Assembly (NCBI GenBank): GCA_026004775.1
Contig: BPJU01000017.1
Location: forward strand, 1-64,000
Source: Pirellulaceae bacterium
Lineage (GTDB): Bacteria; Planctomycetota; Planctomycetia; Pirellulales; Pirellulaceae
Length of the DNA stretch: 64,000 nt
Direction: 5' to 3'
The notes under the pieces were generated by a model, which ran no database searches, was not told the DNA's origin, and worked only from the letters and a program-made list of their open reading frames with translations. Of this stretch, positions 43,637 through 53,241 are shown piece after piece. Made by a program: the position numbers and the translations under genes. Position 1 is the stretch's first letter. Every line of letters starts with the position of its first letter.

Positions 43637-43673
43637 GCGGCCGCGGCGGTGTATCGTCGCGGTCGTTTTTTTT
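43637..43673 (+). terminator. intrinsic terminator, plus strand
   Basis: A 12-bp stem (43637-43648 with 43655-43666), loop gtgtat, followed by eight T (43666-43673). Three pairs are G-U in the plus-strand RNA; on the minus strand they would be C-A mismatches, so it is adapted to terminate a plus-strand transcript. The minus strand does have a T5 after the stem, so it may weakly terminate thymidine phosphorylase mRNA as well. Confidence 0.7.
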
Positions 43674-43790
43674 CGATGCCGGTCACCTCACAGCCTCATC
43701 GCGGTGCGGAATTTTCGGCTCCACAAGCAACACGGTCAGCCACTGGTGAGAAACGGGCGATGCGAACTACCGATTACCCGGTGACGAAGA

Positions 43791-45032
43791 TTACTGGATA
43801 ACGATCGCCTGCTGGAGGCGCTGCGCTGCCCGCTGGAATCCTGCTTCATCGGCGGCATACACCAGTACCAAATCATCGCCTGCATGCACTTCCTCACCGG
43901 CAGTCGCCAGGAATTCCAATCCTACGCGATGGTCGACGGCGTCTTCTTGCCGCAGCCGGCCACCGCCGAGTTCGACGACCGCGTACCCGATGTGATGGGC
44001 ATCGATCGACAGAAGTATTCCGGAACGAGGTGCTTTCCAGGCATAAGCATGAGCTACGGCCAGCGGTGCTTCCGGGTCGCCGCCCTGGGCACGCACCATG
44101 GCACAAAACCGTTCCCAGGCCGCGCCGCTGCGAAGCGCCGTATCGAGCAACTGCTGTGCGTGGGGTTCGCCCTCCGCCACCCCCGCCAACTGCAATGCCT
44201 CACATCCTAATCGTCGTGTCACCGAGAGCAAATCCGGCACCGATTTTCCTCGGAGAACCTCAACGGCTTCCTGCACTTCCAAACTATTGCCGACTTTCCG
44301 GCCCAGAGGTTGATCCATCGGATGCAACACAGCTTTGGCGCGCAGTCCAAGCTCCGCGGCAATGGCTTCCAGCGAACGGGCGAGTTGTTCAGCCTGCTGG
44401 CGGTTTTTCATGAAAGCCCCTCGCCCGTACTTGACATCCAACACCAGTACGTCGAGCCCTTCGGCCAGCTTTTTGCTCAGGATACTGGCGGTGATCAGGG
44501 GTATGGAGGGAACAGTGGCGGTAACATCCCGCAGAGCGTAGAGCTTCTTATCAGCAGGGACAATTTCACGGGTGGCTCCGGATATCGCGCAGCCGACGTC
44601 CGCGACCACTTGAGCAAATTCGTCGATGCTCAAGTCGGTACGGAGACCCGGGATCGATTCCAGTTTATCGAGCGTACCGCCTGTGGGTCCGAGTGCTCGT
44701 CCGGAAATCATCGGCACGCGCACGCCGCAACAGGCAAGCCACGGTGCCAAGATCAACGAGACCTTATCGCCGACGCCCCCAGTGGAATGTTTATCGACGA
44801 GCGGGCGCAGGTGGTCAGGCCAACTGAGAATCCTCCCACTAGCGGCCATAGTCTGCGTCAAGGCCACGGTTTCCTCCCGCGTCATGCCTTGAAAGTAGAC
44901 GGCCATAGCCCAAGCGGCCGCCTGATAGTCGGGCACATGGCCGGCCGTGTAATTCTCGATAAACCAGCGGATTTCGTCGTCCCGCCAAGCGCCCCCGTCC
45001 CGTTTGCGTTCGATTAGTTCCACTACGTTCAT
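43791..45032 (-). CDS. deoA: thymidine phosphorylase (pyrimidine-nucleoside phosphorylase)
   Basis: A 413-residue enzyme that cleaves thymidine (and probably other pyrimidine nucleosides) with phosphate to base and deoxyribose-1-phosphate. The family signature is present: GRALGPTGGTLDKLESIPG, the phosphate-binding KHSTGGVGDKVSL, and LDVKYGRGAFM; EVQEAVEVLRG follows. The ATG at 45032 gives the expected N-terminus NVVELIERKRDGG; a longer frame to 45338 has no homology. Next gene upstream is a secreted protein on the same strand. Confidence 0.95.
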   Translation of the reverse strand: MNVVELIERKRDGGAWRDDEIRWFIENYTAGHVPDYQAAAWAMAVYFQGMTREETVALTQTMAASGRILSWPDHLRPLVDKHSTGGVGDKVSLILAPWLACCGVRVPMISGRALGPTGGTLDKLESIPGLRTDLSIDEFAQVVADVGCAISGATREIVPADKKLYALRDVTATVPSIPLITASILSKKLAEGLDVLVLDVKYGRGAFMKNRQQAEQLARSLEAIAAELGLRAKAVLHPMDQPLGRKVGNSLEVQEAVEVLRGKSVPDLLSVTRRLGCEALQLAGVAEGEPHAQQLLDTALRSGAAWERFCAMVRAQGGDPEAPLAVAHAYAWKAPRSGILLSIDAHHIGYAVVELGGGRLRQEDAVDHRVGLEFLATAGEEVHAGDDLVLVYAADEAGFQRAAQRLQQAIVIQ

Positions 45033-45204
45033 CCAGAACGCCCTACGTTGAGCAAGCAGTTTTCGGAAACGGCGCGTGATCGGATAACGTGCGTCGCGAC
45101 ACGTCAGAGCCGGCCCGAAAACGCGCACCCGGAACCTTACAGTAGGATGACACGTCCCCGAGACAGCATCACGGGCTGGCCGTCGGTATTTCCCAGTTAC
45201 GTCC

Positions 45205-46068
45205 TTACCGGGCGGCTTGTTCGGGAAAGTCGCGTCGAAACCGGTCCCACAGCTTGTCAATGTCCGCCGGGACGACGTAGATTTTTCCGCGGATCTGCTT
45301 CGTTTGGCCCGGTTCCAGGCCGCCGATGCGAAAATCACAATGCAGGCAAGCGATGACTCCCTGGAAGATTTCCTGATACGGTTCCCAAGCCATCGCCAGA
45401 ATCATTTTTTCATCCGATGAATAACATCCGGTCAAACTACAGGACGGCACTAGTGGACTCAACGGCCGGGGATTGAGATCATTACGGTCCACACCCGGCG
45501 CTCCGTAGACCTGGCCGTACACGTATCGCGCCTGGTCGGCCCAGGGTGTGGTGGGCAGTCGAGTCAGGCGGCCATCGATGTAAAGGAAGCACTTGCGCAC
45601 ATACGTTGGAAGACGCTCGCGGGCATCGTCACGCCCACATCCAGTAAAGCGATCAACCCGAACACATGGCTGCGCCCAATGCGCCTGGGATGGCTGATCC
45701 GTCGGATTATGAGCGACCACGCGAAAAGTCACTTCATCCACACCGGCTTGGATTTCGTGACGCACGACCACCCCGTCAGCCAATAGATCGCGAAGCACCA
45801 AATACTTGCCGTCATCGGAACGTTCCAGCAGGTGGCTTTGGTGCGGGATAACGGTGTGCGACCAGTCGCGGTCGGTGGAACCTGGGCGGCAGTACGCTTC
45901 CAGGTAATGGATCGTCACATCACCGGGTAACGCGGGACCTCGGATGGTCAGCATCCGGTTCTGCCAATCCACCACGAGCCCCTCGGATGGCTCATCGGCC
46001 ATCACCGCAATTGGCGCGGCAGCGGCTATCAGGCAAAGCACGACGGAGCGTGGCATGGCGTACCTCAT
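45205..46068 (-). CDS. secreted protein of unknown function
   Basis: A 287-residue protein with a signal peptide (RYAMPRSVVLCLIAAAAPIA). It is rich in Cys and aromatic residues; WAQPCVRVDRFTGC, LHCDFRIGGLEPGQTKQIRG and KIYVVPADIDKLWDRFRRDF are notable and give it the look of planctomycete secreted beta-sandwich proteins. No family recognised. It lies between thymidine phosphorylase and IF-3 on the same strand. Confidence 0.7.
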   Translation of the reverse strand: MRYAMPRSVVLCLIAAAAPIAVMADEPSEGLVVDWQNRMLTIRGPALPGDVTIHYLEAYCRPGSTDRDWSHTVIPHQSHLLERSDDGKYLVLRDLLADGVVVRHEIQAGVDEVTFRVVAHNPTDQPSQAHWAQPCVRVDRFTGCGRDDARERLPTYVRKCFLYIDGRLTRLPTTPWADQARYVYGQVYGAPGVDRNDLNPRPLSPLVPSCSLTGCYSSDEKMILAMAWEPYQEIFQGVIACLHCDFRIGGLEPGQTKQIRGKIYVVPADIDKLWDRFRRDFPEQAAR

Positions 46069-46108
46069 GCGTCTGAGTTCCTGGTGGGGCCGCCGTCAAC
46101 CGGCGCGG

Positions 46109-46612
46109 CTACTTCGGACCGATGGTGCAAGTCAATTTATACGGTCCAGCCCGCTGGATGGGGGATTCCACTTTGCCATACGGAGCCAGCTCTTCCACGA
46201 ATTTCTCCAGTATGCGCTGGCCTTCCTCGATGTGAGCGATTTCGCGGCCTTTGAACATGACGCTGACAATCACTTTGTCTTTATGCTGGAGAAAGCCGAT
46301 GGCTTGTTTCAGTTTGAATTGAACGTCGTGTTCGCCGGTTTTGGGCCGCAAACGGATTTCTTTGGTCTTGATGTGGTGGGTATGCTGGTGGGTCTTTTTC
46401 TTTTTCTCGTACTTGAATTTGCCGAAATCCATGATTCGGCACACCGGCGGGCGCTCGTTCGGCGCCACTTCCACCAGATCCAGCTCCGCCTCGCGCGCCT
46501 TCTTCAACGCCTCGTCGCGCGACATAATGCCCAACTGCTTGCCGTCCACGTCAATGACCCGCACCGGGGAAACCCGGATCTGCTCATTGACCCGCGTCTG
46601 AATTCGGTCGAT
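46109..46612 (-). CDS. infC: translation initiation factor IF-3
   Basis: IF-3 prevents premature joining of ribosomal subunits and checks the start codon. The protein has the N-domain sequence RVNEQIRVSPVRVIDVDGK with QLGIMSRDEALKKARE, the linker, and the C-domain with GEHDVQFKLKQAIGFL and KVIVSVMFKGREIAH. A GTG at 46564 would cut off part of the conserved N-domain; upstream in frame there is no ATG, GTG or TTG. The likely start is ATC at 46612 (AAGGG 8 nt upstream) or ATT at 46603, fitting the known rare start codons of infC that allow autoregulation. The usual rpmI-rplT partners are not adjacent. Confidence 0.92.
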   Translation of the reverse strand: MDRIQTRVNEQIRVSPVRVIDVDGKQLGIMSRDEALKKAREAELDLVEVAPNERPPVCRIMDFGKFKYEKKKKTHQHTHHIKTKEIRLRPKTGEHDVQFKLKQAIGFLQHKDKVIVSVMFKGREIAHIEEGQRILEKFVEELAPYGKVESPIQRAGPYKLTCTIGPK

Positions 46613-46815
46613 AGTTCCTACCCTTTCGTGAAAAAGGAAACGTACCCTGCGATATTCTAAACGGTAACCGTCCGTTGGCCTGCTCCCCGCACGTGCCGAG
46701 AGAGGCGCTCATTGGCTAAAAAATTAGCTTACATAGTGAATCCGCGTCAATCTTTCTGGCTGTTTTCGGCGGGGCAAAGCTGTCGCTACGTGTATGCGTG
46801 TACAGACAAACTCTT

Positions 46816-47919
46816 TCAGAACATCAAATCCTGTTCGATCGTCACGGTGCAGTCGGGGCGGGCCTGGCGGAATTGTTCGACGGCGGAGTTATCACCTCGC
46901 AGTTGCATCTGATGCACCGTCAAGTCGTTGAGTGTTTTGAGCGGAATCAACTTCGGCACAGCGGCTCCAGGAATTGTCGATTCACTGATGTCCAACCGTT
47001 CCAGCTTCGGGAAGCCGGCCAGTTTCTCCAGAGCCGCCTCGGTCAATTTTTCACAATTACGCAACGACAACACACGCAGATTCGGCAATTCGGCCAGCTG
47101 GGCCAACTGCTCGTCGGTGATCGGAGAGCTTGAAAGGTCGAGTTCTTCGAGAGTCGGCATCTGAGTCAATTCGGACAGAACTTGTTCATCGAGTATCCGC
47201 CCGTCGAAGAAGAGGCGTTTCAAATGAGGTACCTGCCGCACCAGGGAGGTCCAACCGTTACCACTGCGGCAGATCCGAACGTCCAGCTCTTCCAGAGTCG
47301 GATGACCGGCAATACCCGTGAGGTCGCTGATTTCGATTCCCGACGAACCTACCCGCAGCACTTTCAGGGTGGGGATGGCCGAAAGCACCGCGGCTGCCTC
47401 CGGCGCCAACTCGCGCTCCATGATTTCCAGCTCTTCCAGCGGCAGGTTGCTCAACGCGGCCGCGGTTTCTCCTTCCAAACCGCAATTGATCAGCTGCAAG
47501 CTGCGCAACTGCGCAAGCTTGCCAATTCCCTCAAGGGCCTTTTCGGGCAACGGGGAATTGAGCACGGCCAGTCGCCGCAATTGCGGGAAATCCGCCAGCG
47601 AGGCAAACGTGTCGGCCGTCAGCCCTTGACACTCCTGGAAAACGACCTCTTGTACGGTAGGCCGCGAAGGCAAGTCGCTGAGTCTATCCGCCACGCGGCC
47701 GTGATACGCCAAGAGTTTCACCACTTGCCCGTCGGGATCACGATACTCGGTCCACTTGGCCACCGGGATCTCATCGGAAGATGCTTGCGGCAAGCCGGCG
47801 TCGTTGGAGGCCGACGGCTGGAAAGCCGCTGGTCGGCCGCAACCTGCAACGACGAGCAATGTCACGGCAAGCCCCAACCCAAGGGCACACGTCTCGCTCA
47901 ATAATTGCGCTTTTGTCAT
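46816..47919 (-). CDS. leucine-rich-repeat lipoprotein
   Basis: A 367-residue protein with a lipobox near residue 25 (LLVVAGCG), so the mature N-terminal Cys is probably lipidated. The body consists of leucine-rich repeats of about 24 residues, such as LRRLAVLNSPLPEKALEGIG, LRSLQLINCGLEGETAAALS and LEELDLSSSPITDEQLAQLA. Such repeats usually bind other proteins. ATG at 47919 has GAGGGG upstream. Divergent from the EamA transporter gene. Confidence 0.85.
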   Translation of the reverse strand: MTKAQLLSETCALGLGLAVTLLVVAGCGRPAAFQPSASNDAGLPQASSDEIPVAKWTEYRDPDGQVVKLLAYHGRVADRLSDLPSRPTVQEVVFQECQGLTADTFASLADFPQLRRLAVLNSPLPEKALEGIGKLAQLRSLQLINCGLEGETAAALSNLPLEELEIMERELAPEAAAVLSAIPTLKVLRVGSSGIEISDLTGIAGHPTLEELDVRICRSGNGWTSLVRQVPHLKRLFFDGRILDEQVLSELTQMPTLEELDLSSSPITDEQLAQLAELPNLRVLSLRNCEKLTEAALEKLAGFPKLERLDISESTIPGAAVPKLIPLKTLNDLTVHQMQLRGDNSAVEQFRQARPDCTVTIEQDLMF

Positions 47920-48055
47920 ATTGCACGTCCCCTCGAAAAACAGGAATGACTCGTTGTTACTGATATTAACCATCGCCGGGCGAGAAAGTCACCTTCCCAA
48001 TCCGGAATAATTGTTGGATAATTTTTCTTTTTACCCACCCTCGCGAACGACGACC

Positions 48056-49072
48056 ATGAACTCTCAGCGCTCAGCTTACGTGTGGATGTTGGCCGGGGCG
48101 GCGGCCTTTGCGGTGATGGCGGTATTGACTTCCGAGCTGCGGTCGGTGTTCGGCTGGCAGTGGATTGCCGCCGCCCGCAGCGGCCTGGCTTTGTTGTTTG
48201 CGGCTGTTTTGGTTGTAGCCGCCCGGCAAAGATTTCTGGTATTCAAGCCTGCCGGATTGTGGTGGCGGAGTCTTGCGGGCAGCGCGAGCCTGCTGTGCGG
48301 CTTTTTTGCCATGACTCACTACGACGTAGCCGTGGTGTTGACGCTCACCAACATGTACCCGTTGTGGGTTGCGGTACTTTCTTGGCCCATGCTCGGAAGG
48401 CGGCCCAGCCTCGACACATGGGTGGCCGCCGCGGTGGGCGTTACGGGCGTAGCTGTGCTGATGGGAGCCGACCTGCATTACCCGGCGGTGGCTCAATGGG
48501 CTGCCCGCCAAACGACCTCTCTGGTGCCGGCTCGCACGGCAGGCGGGGTGACGGCGGCCCTGGCCATAGGAGCCTCTTTGGTCAGTGCGTTTACCAGCGC
48601 TTTGGCACTCATCTCATTGCACCGCCTCCGCACGCTGGACCATCGAGCGGTGGTCGTGCACTTTTCCGGCACCGCTTTCCTGTTTTGCCTGGCCGCCGCT
48701 TGGCTCCTGCCATGCGAGCCTGTTCGGCCGGACGTTCCGCTGCAAAGCTGGCTGATGCTTCTGGCCGTCGGAGCCACCGCCACGGTTGGCCAACTGTTTT
48801 TGACGAAAGCCTTCGCCTACGGCGATCCGGGACGCGTTTCGGTGGTGGGTTTAAGCCAGATCTGTTTTGCCATGTTGCTTGAATCGTTCTGGAACGGACA
48901 GCATTATACGATGCGGACATTGGCGGGCATGGCGCTGGTGATGTTGCCGACGGCTTGGGTAATGTGGCGCAGCTACGCGGCCAGCAATCGTAGTGCCCCA
49001 AGGACCCAACGGCGTCAGCCCGAAGCCGGCGTACCCGCCAGTCGACCCGAACGGTACCCTATTGAGTGTTGA
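48056..49072 (+). CDS. EamA-family (DMT) transporter
   Basis: A 338-residue inner-membrane protein with about ten transmembrane segments in two EamA repeats (AGAAAFAVMAVLTSELRSVF in the first; LFLTKAFAYGDPGRVSVVGL in the second). These carriers move small metabolites or drugs; the substrate cannot be read. Start ATG 48056; a frame to 48011 lacks support. Its stop overlaps the start of the following SLC13-type gene (GTG 49066), so they are coupled. Confidence 0.88.
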   Translation: MNSQRSAYVWMLAGAAAFAVMAVLTSELRSVFGWQWIAAARSGLALLFAAVLVVAARQRFLVFKPAGLWWRSLAGSASLLCGFFAMTHYDVAVVLTLTNMYPLWVAVLSWPMLGRRPSLDTWVAAAVGVTGVAVLMGADLHYPAVAQWAARQTTSLVPARTAGGVTAALAIGASLVSAFTSALALISLHRLRTLDHRAVVVHFSGTAFLFCLAAAWLLPCEPVRPDVPLQSWLMLLAVGATATVGQLFLTKAFAYGDPGRVSVVGLSQICFAMLLESFWNGQHYTMRTLAGMALVMLPTAWVMWRSYAASNRSAPRTQRRQPEAGVPASRPERYPIEC

Positions 49073-50610
49073 CATCTACACGTGCCGGAACGGGAGCCTC
49101 TGCCTTGGATCGTCCGCCTGCCGATGCTGCCCTTGTTCGGCTCCGCTGGTGGGCTGTGTGTCTGGGACCCGGTGGCGCCGTAGTGGTCTATGCTCTGGCC
49201 GGTTACGATAGCTCGATGCCGGAAGCCGCACGAGCCACGGCGGCCGTGGCCCTGTGGATGGCTCTGTGGTGGATCACCGAAGCTCTTCCCTTACCGGTCA
49301 CCTCTTTGTTGCCCTTGGTCACCCTGCCGCTTGCCGGAGTGGCTTCGGTAAGTGCCGTTGCCGCTCCGTACGCCGACAAGAACATTTTTTTGTTCATGGG
49401 CGGCTTTCTTTTGGCGTTGGCCATGCAGCGCTGGCAGTTGCACCGGCGCTTGGCGCTATGGACGGTGGCCCAAGTGGGCACCAGCCCGGCTCGGCTGGTA
49501 GCCGGGGTGATGGCCGTAACCGCGGCACTCAGCATGTGGATCAGCAATACGGCGACGGCGGCCATGATGTTGCCGATTGGAATGAGTCTGGTGCAGTTGG
49601 CGGATGTCACATCGCCAAGCAATGTCGGTTCCCCATCCGCACCCGCCCGTGCAGCGGCGCTGGGCAAATGCTTGATGCTGGGCATCGCCTATGCCGCGAG
49701 CTTGGGAGGCACCGGCACCCTGGTCGGCACTCCGACCAATCTGCTTCTGGCCGGTTTTGCCGAACGCCAAGGACTTCAACTCGGCTTTGCTCGCTGGATG
49801 CTGTTCGCCGCGCCGTTGATGGTGATCTATTTGACATTGGCCTGGTGGCTGCTGGTATGGCGGCTGTTTCGGACCGAAGCCACCGCCGTCGCCGCCGGGC
49901 GTCACTGGGTCCGCCAGCAACTTCGCGACCTCGGCCCCATGCGCGGCGGTGAACGAGTCGCCTTTGGGGTGTTTCTGGTCGTAGCCGTGGCGTGGTTGGT
50001 GCGCGAGCCGTTGAGCCGTTGGGACTGGCTGTGCCAACAACTGCCGCCGGTGCGCCGCCTGGACGATAGCATGATCGCTGTCGCCGGGGCCATCGCGTTG
50101 TTCTTGATCCCGGTCGACCGCTCCGGAAGACCAGCACTGACCTGGCACGACGCGCTCCAATTGCCTTGGGGCATACTATTACTATTCGGAGGCGGATTTA
50201 GTCTGGCGATGGCGATCCAGACCAGCCAACTCGACGCCTGGCTCAGTCATCGGCTGGCGATGCTGGAAGGTTATCCGACCTGGTTGGTGATGGTAGTGGT
50301 GACCGGCGTGGTGCTGGCGGCGACCGAGTTGACCAGCAATACACCGACACTGGCCGCATTCCTGCCGGTCGTCGCCGGGCTGGCCGACGCCCTGAAGAGC
50401 CCTCCCTTGGTGCTGTTGATCCCGGCGACGCTGGCAGCCAGTTGCGCCTTTATGCTGCCGGTGGCCACTCCGCCGAATGCGATCGTTTTCGGCAGCGGAT
50501 ACCTTTCGATGCGCGATATGATCCGAAGTGGCTGGCGGCTGAACTTGATTGGACTGGTGTTGATCCCTTTTTACGCAAGTTGGCTCGTTCCATGGGTATT
50601 CCGGCAGTAA
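49066..50610 (+). CDS. SLC13/DASS-type sodium-coupled anion symporter
   Basis: A 514-residue carrier with about 12 membrane segments. Family features are WWITEALPLPVTSLLPLV, the first SNT motif in SMWISNTATAAMMLPIG, GGTGTLVGTPTNLLLAGF, and the second TSNTPTLAAFLP motif, with LPVATPPNAIVFGSGYL near the end. Members import sulfate or dicarboxylates (succinate, malate) with Na. The GTG start overlaps the EamA stop. Substrate choice is undecided. Confidence 0.92.
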   Translation: MLTSTRAGTGASALDRPPADAALVRLRWWAVCLGPGGAVVVYALAGYDSSMPEAARATAAVALWMALWWITEALPLPVTSLLPLVTLPLAGVASVSAVAAPYADKNIFLFMGGFLLALAMQRWQLHRRLALWTVAQVGTSPARLVAGVMAVTAALSMWISNTATAAMMLPIGMSLVQLADVTSPSNVGSPSAPARAAALGKCLMLGIAYAASLGGTGTLVGTPTNLLLAGFAERQGLQLGFARWMLFAAPLMVIYLTLAWWLLVWRLFRTEATAVAAGRHWVRQQLRDLGPMRGGERVAFGVFLVVAVAWLVREPLSRWDWLCQQLPPVRRLDDSMIAVAGAIALFLIPVDRSGRPALTWHDALQLPWGILLLFGGGFSLAMAIQTSQLDAWLSHRLAMLEGYPTWLVMVVVTGVVLAATELTSNTPTLAAFLPVVAGLADALKSPPLVLLIPATLAASCAFMLPVATPPNAIVFGSGYLSMRDMIRSGWRLNLIGLVLIPFYASWLVPWVFRQ

Positions 50611-51341
50611 CGCCACCGGCCGCGCCTGCGGCGGAATCGTTGGGGCCGGCCGCTGCGTCATTCGACCGCGGAAGGCAGCGCTTGTGGTGGCGCATTTGCC
50701 GGAGGCTTCCGGTCGTTCGAAAACCGATCGGCGTCGGGCCATGGACGTTCGACATCGCCTGTGTCCCGGATGAAGATTGGGCATGCGCGCGGCTCGAACA
50801 AGCGGCTCGCACCGGCCAGGCCGACGAGCCGCGATGGCAGCCGTACTGGATCATCCCCTGGGAAAGCTCGCAAGCCCTGGCAGCTCACTTGCTGCGACAG
50901 CCCCTGGACCACATGTGGGTGCTGGACCTGGGATGCGGCGTGGGATTGGCCGGCACGGTGGCCGCCGCATGCGGAGCCAGGGTGTTGTTGGTCGATGCCG
51001 TGCCGGAGGCGATCCTGCTCGCCCGCTGGAACAGTTGGCCCTGGAAGTCCCGTGCCGTTTGCCGGTGTCTGGATTGGCGCAACGGCCGACTGACACGGCG
51101 GTTCGACTGGATCATAGGTGCCGATATCCTTTACGATGCCAAGGATTGGCCTTATTTGCACGACTTTTGGTTGTGGCATCTTGCACCGGAAGGCAAAGTG
51201 CTGTTGAGCGAGCCGACGCGGCCGGTAGCCGACACGTTTGCCCAATGGGCGGCCGCCAACGGATGGGGGGTGCACGAGCCGCCGGCTGTGGTGATCGCCA
51301 ATCGGCACATTCGATTCTTTCAATTGGAGCGTCGCCGTTGA
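50592..51341 (+). CDS. SAM-dependent methyltransferase
   Basis: A 249-residue class I methyltransferase. The SAM-binding motif I is VLDLGCGVGLAGTVAAACGA, with acidic VDAVPEA after strand 2, and FDWIIGADILYDAKDW as motif IV, which resembles the methyltransferase-16/ETFKMT lysine-methyltransferase group. A Pro/Ala-rich N-terminus precedes the domain. It overlaps the symporter's 3' end by 19 nt. Target unknown. Confidence 0.85.
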   Translation: MGIPAVTPPAAPAAESLGPAAASFDRGRQRLWWRICRRLPVVRKPIGVGPWTFDIACVPDEDWACARLEQAARTGQADEPRWQPYWIIPWESSQALAAHLLRQPLDHMWVLDLGCGVGLAGTVAAACGARVLLVDAVPEAILLARWNSWPWKSRAVCRCLDWRNGRLTRRFDWIIGADILYDAKDWPYLHDFWLWHLAPEGKVLLSEPTRPVADTFAQWAAANGWGVHEPPAVVIANRHIRFFQLERRR

Positions 51342-51462
51342 CGGGCGGCGTCACTTCCGCCCGGCTGATCAGGAAAAGCCGGCTTGGGGCAACGGCTCGA
51401 GCCTGAAGAATGTTGGCCATCGGCCCTACCCGGACCGTTGTCCGGCGACTTATTATGGAAAT

Positions 51463-52860
51463 ATGCGAATCCCACAGGTAGTCATCGTCGGCCGGCCGAA
51501 TGTCGGCAAATCGAGCTTGTTCAATTGGCTGTGCGGTCGTCGCATCGCCATCGTGGATGACATGGCGGGCGTGACCCGGGATCGCATTACGCACCTGGTC
51601 TCCTACGAAAATCGATATTTTGAACTGGTGGACACCGGAGGCATGGGGATCCAGGATGCGGACAACTTGACGGCCGAAGTCGAGCAGCAGATCGAGGCGG
51701 CTCTGGACGGCGCCGACGTCATCCTTTTCGTGGTCGACACGCGAACCGGATTGTTGCCGCTCGATGAAGAGGTAGCTCGGCGCCTGCGCTATCTGGACAA
51801 ACCCGTCATTCTTGTCGCCAACAAGACCGATGCTCCCACCTTGGAACCCCAAGCCGACGAGTTCTACAAGCTGGGACGCGGCAAGCTGGTGAAGGTGAGC
51901 GTGCATCAGAACCGGAATCGCGAGGAGTTGCTGGAGCTGATTCTGGAGCGGTTGCCGCCGGCCGACAGCGAGCCGCCTCGTGAGCCGGAGATGAAAGTCG
52001 CGATCGTCGGCCGCCGCAACACCGGCAAGAGCACGTTCATCAATACCCTGTACCGCGGCGAACGGATGATCGTCAGCGAAGTGCCCGGGACGACTCGTGA
52101 CAGCGTTGACGTGCGCTTCGAATTGGACGGAAAAGCTTTTATCGCCATCGACACGCCCGGCGTCCGCCGCGCAAAAAGCGTCCGCACCGATATCGACTAT
52201 TACGGCATCCATCGAGCCCAGCGCAGCATACGGCGAGCCGATGTGGTGTTGCTGTTCCTGGATTGCACCGAACGTATCAGCAAAGTCGACAAGCAACTGT
52301 GCCAATATATCAACGAACAGTTCAAGCCGTGTATCTTCGTGGTCAACAAGTGGGATCTGCTCTACGGCAAAATGCCTACCGAGCGGTGGGTGCGCTACAT
52401 CCGTGATTGTTTTCCCACCATGTGGCACGCACCCATCGCGTTCATCACCGGCAAAACTGGCAAGAACGTCAAGGCACTGCTCAACCACGCACAGATGCTC
52501 TTCAAACAGTCCCGGCAACGCGTCTCCACCGGAGAACTCAACCGACTGGTACGCACGGCCCTCCAGCAGCACCCCCCACCACTTTATCAAAACAGAATGC
52601 CTAAAATTTACTATGCGGCTCAGATCGGCATCCAGCCGCCCACCATCGTTTTGGTGTGCAATGAGCCGAAGGCGTTTTCGGCCGATTACCGGCGCTATCT
52701 GATAAGCGCCTTGAGGGACCATCTGCCGTTCAGCGAGGTTCCGATTCGGCTGTATCTGCATCGCCGGTCGCGGGCGGCTCCCGGGGCCGCTCCACCGGAC
52801 GAGGAATGGATCGAGCCGGACGAGAAAGAGCCTAACCAGCAGGAAGCATGGTCTGACTAA
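51463..52860 (+). CDS. der: ribosome-associated GTPase Der (EngA)
   Basis: A 465-residue protein with two tandem GTPase domains: GRPNVGKSSLFNW (residues ~10-22), DTGG, NKTD in domain 1; GRRNTGKSTFINTLY (~182), DTPGVRR and NKWD in domain 2, followed by the KH-like C-terminal domain (YAAQIGIQPPTIVLVCNEPK). Der helps assemble the 50S ribosomal subunit. A charged tail ends the protein. No lesion seen. Confidence 0.97.
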   Translation: MRIPQVVIVGRPNVGKSSLFNWLCGRRIAIVDDMAGVTRDRITHLVSYENRYFELVDTGGMGIQDADNLTAEVEQQIEAALDGADVILFVVDTRTGLLPLDEEVARRLRYLDKPVILVANKTDAPTLEPQADEFYKLGRGKLVKVSVHQNRNREELLELILERLPPADSEPPREPEMKVAIVGRRNTGKSTFINTLYRGERMIVSEVPGTTRDSVDVRFELDGKAFIAIDTPGVRRAKSVRTDIDYYGIHRAQRSIRRADVVLLFLDCTERISKVDKQLCQYINEQFKPCIFVVNKWDLLYGKMPTERWVRYIRDCFPTMWHAPIAFITGKTGKNVKALLNHAQMLFKQSRQRVSTGELNRLVRTALQQHPPPLYQNRMPKIYYAAQIGIQPPTIVLVCNEPKAFSADYRRYLISALRDHLPFSEVPIRLYLHRRSRAAPGAAPPDEEWIEPDEKEPNQQEAWSD

Positions 52861-52862
52861 CA

Positions 52863-52928
52863 AGCTATCCGAAAAAATCTTCGCAAATGATTGCCGGCAG
52901 TGCCCACATCGTTTCTCGGACAGGCTTT
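52863..52928. repeat. MITE-like inverted repeat 2 (degenerate)
   Basis: agctatccgaaa at 52863 and the imperfect complement tttctcggacaggct ending at 52928 form an inverted repeat of 66 bp. It is related to the element at 34098-34160 in its left end (ctatccgaaaa...ttcgca). It directly follows the Der stop codon. Confidence 0.5.
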
Positions 52929-53241
52929 AAGTGGGCGGCGAAAAAACGCACCGGCGGGTGGATTCCAGCCGTGCATCGTCCGATTGCCGGACAGGCTCTT
53001 CCACCGGGTGGGACTCGCTCGAGCAACCCACCGGCCAGCCTGATGCTCGCGCTTGTATTAGCGAGCTTACAAGAGTACCTTAACAGAAGTGGACCTCAAG
53101 CGGAAATAACGACCCACCTTGCTTGCCGCGGTTGCCGGCGTGCGGCGCGGCAAATCACCTGCCTGTGAGCTTCATCTTGCGGGGCCGTTTGATAGAAAAC
53201 CGGACCTCTTGGCAAAAGAAGAGCCGAAGGAGTTGGGCATC

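Noticed and set aside
51112-52863. A 583-codon minus-strand frame
   Set aside because: Antisense shadow of the Der gene, which is intact on the plus strand.
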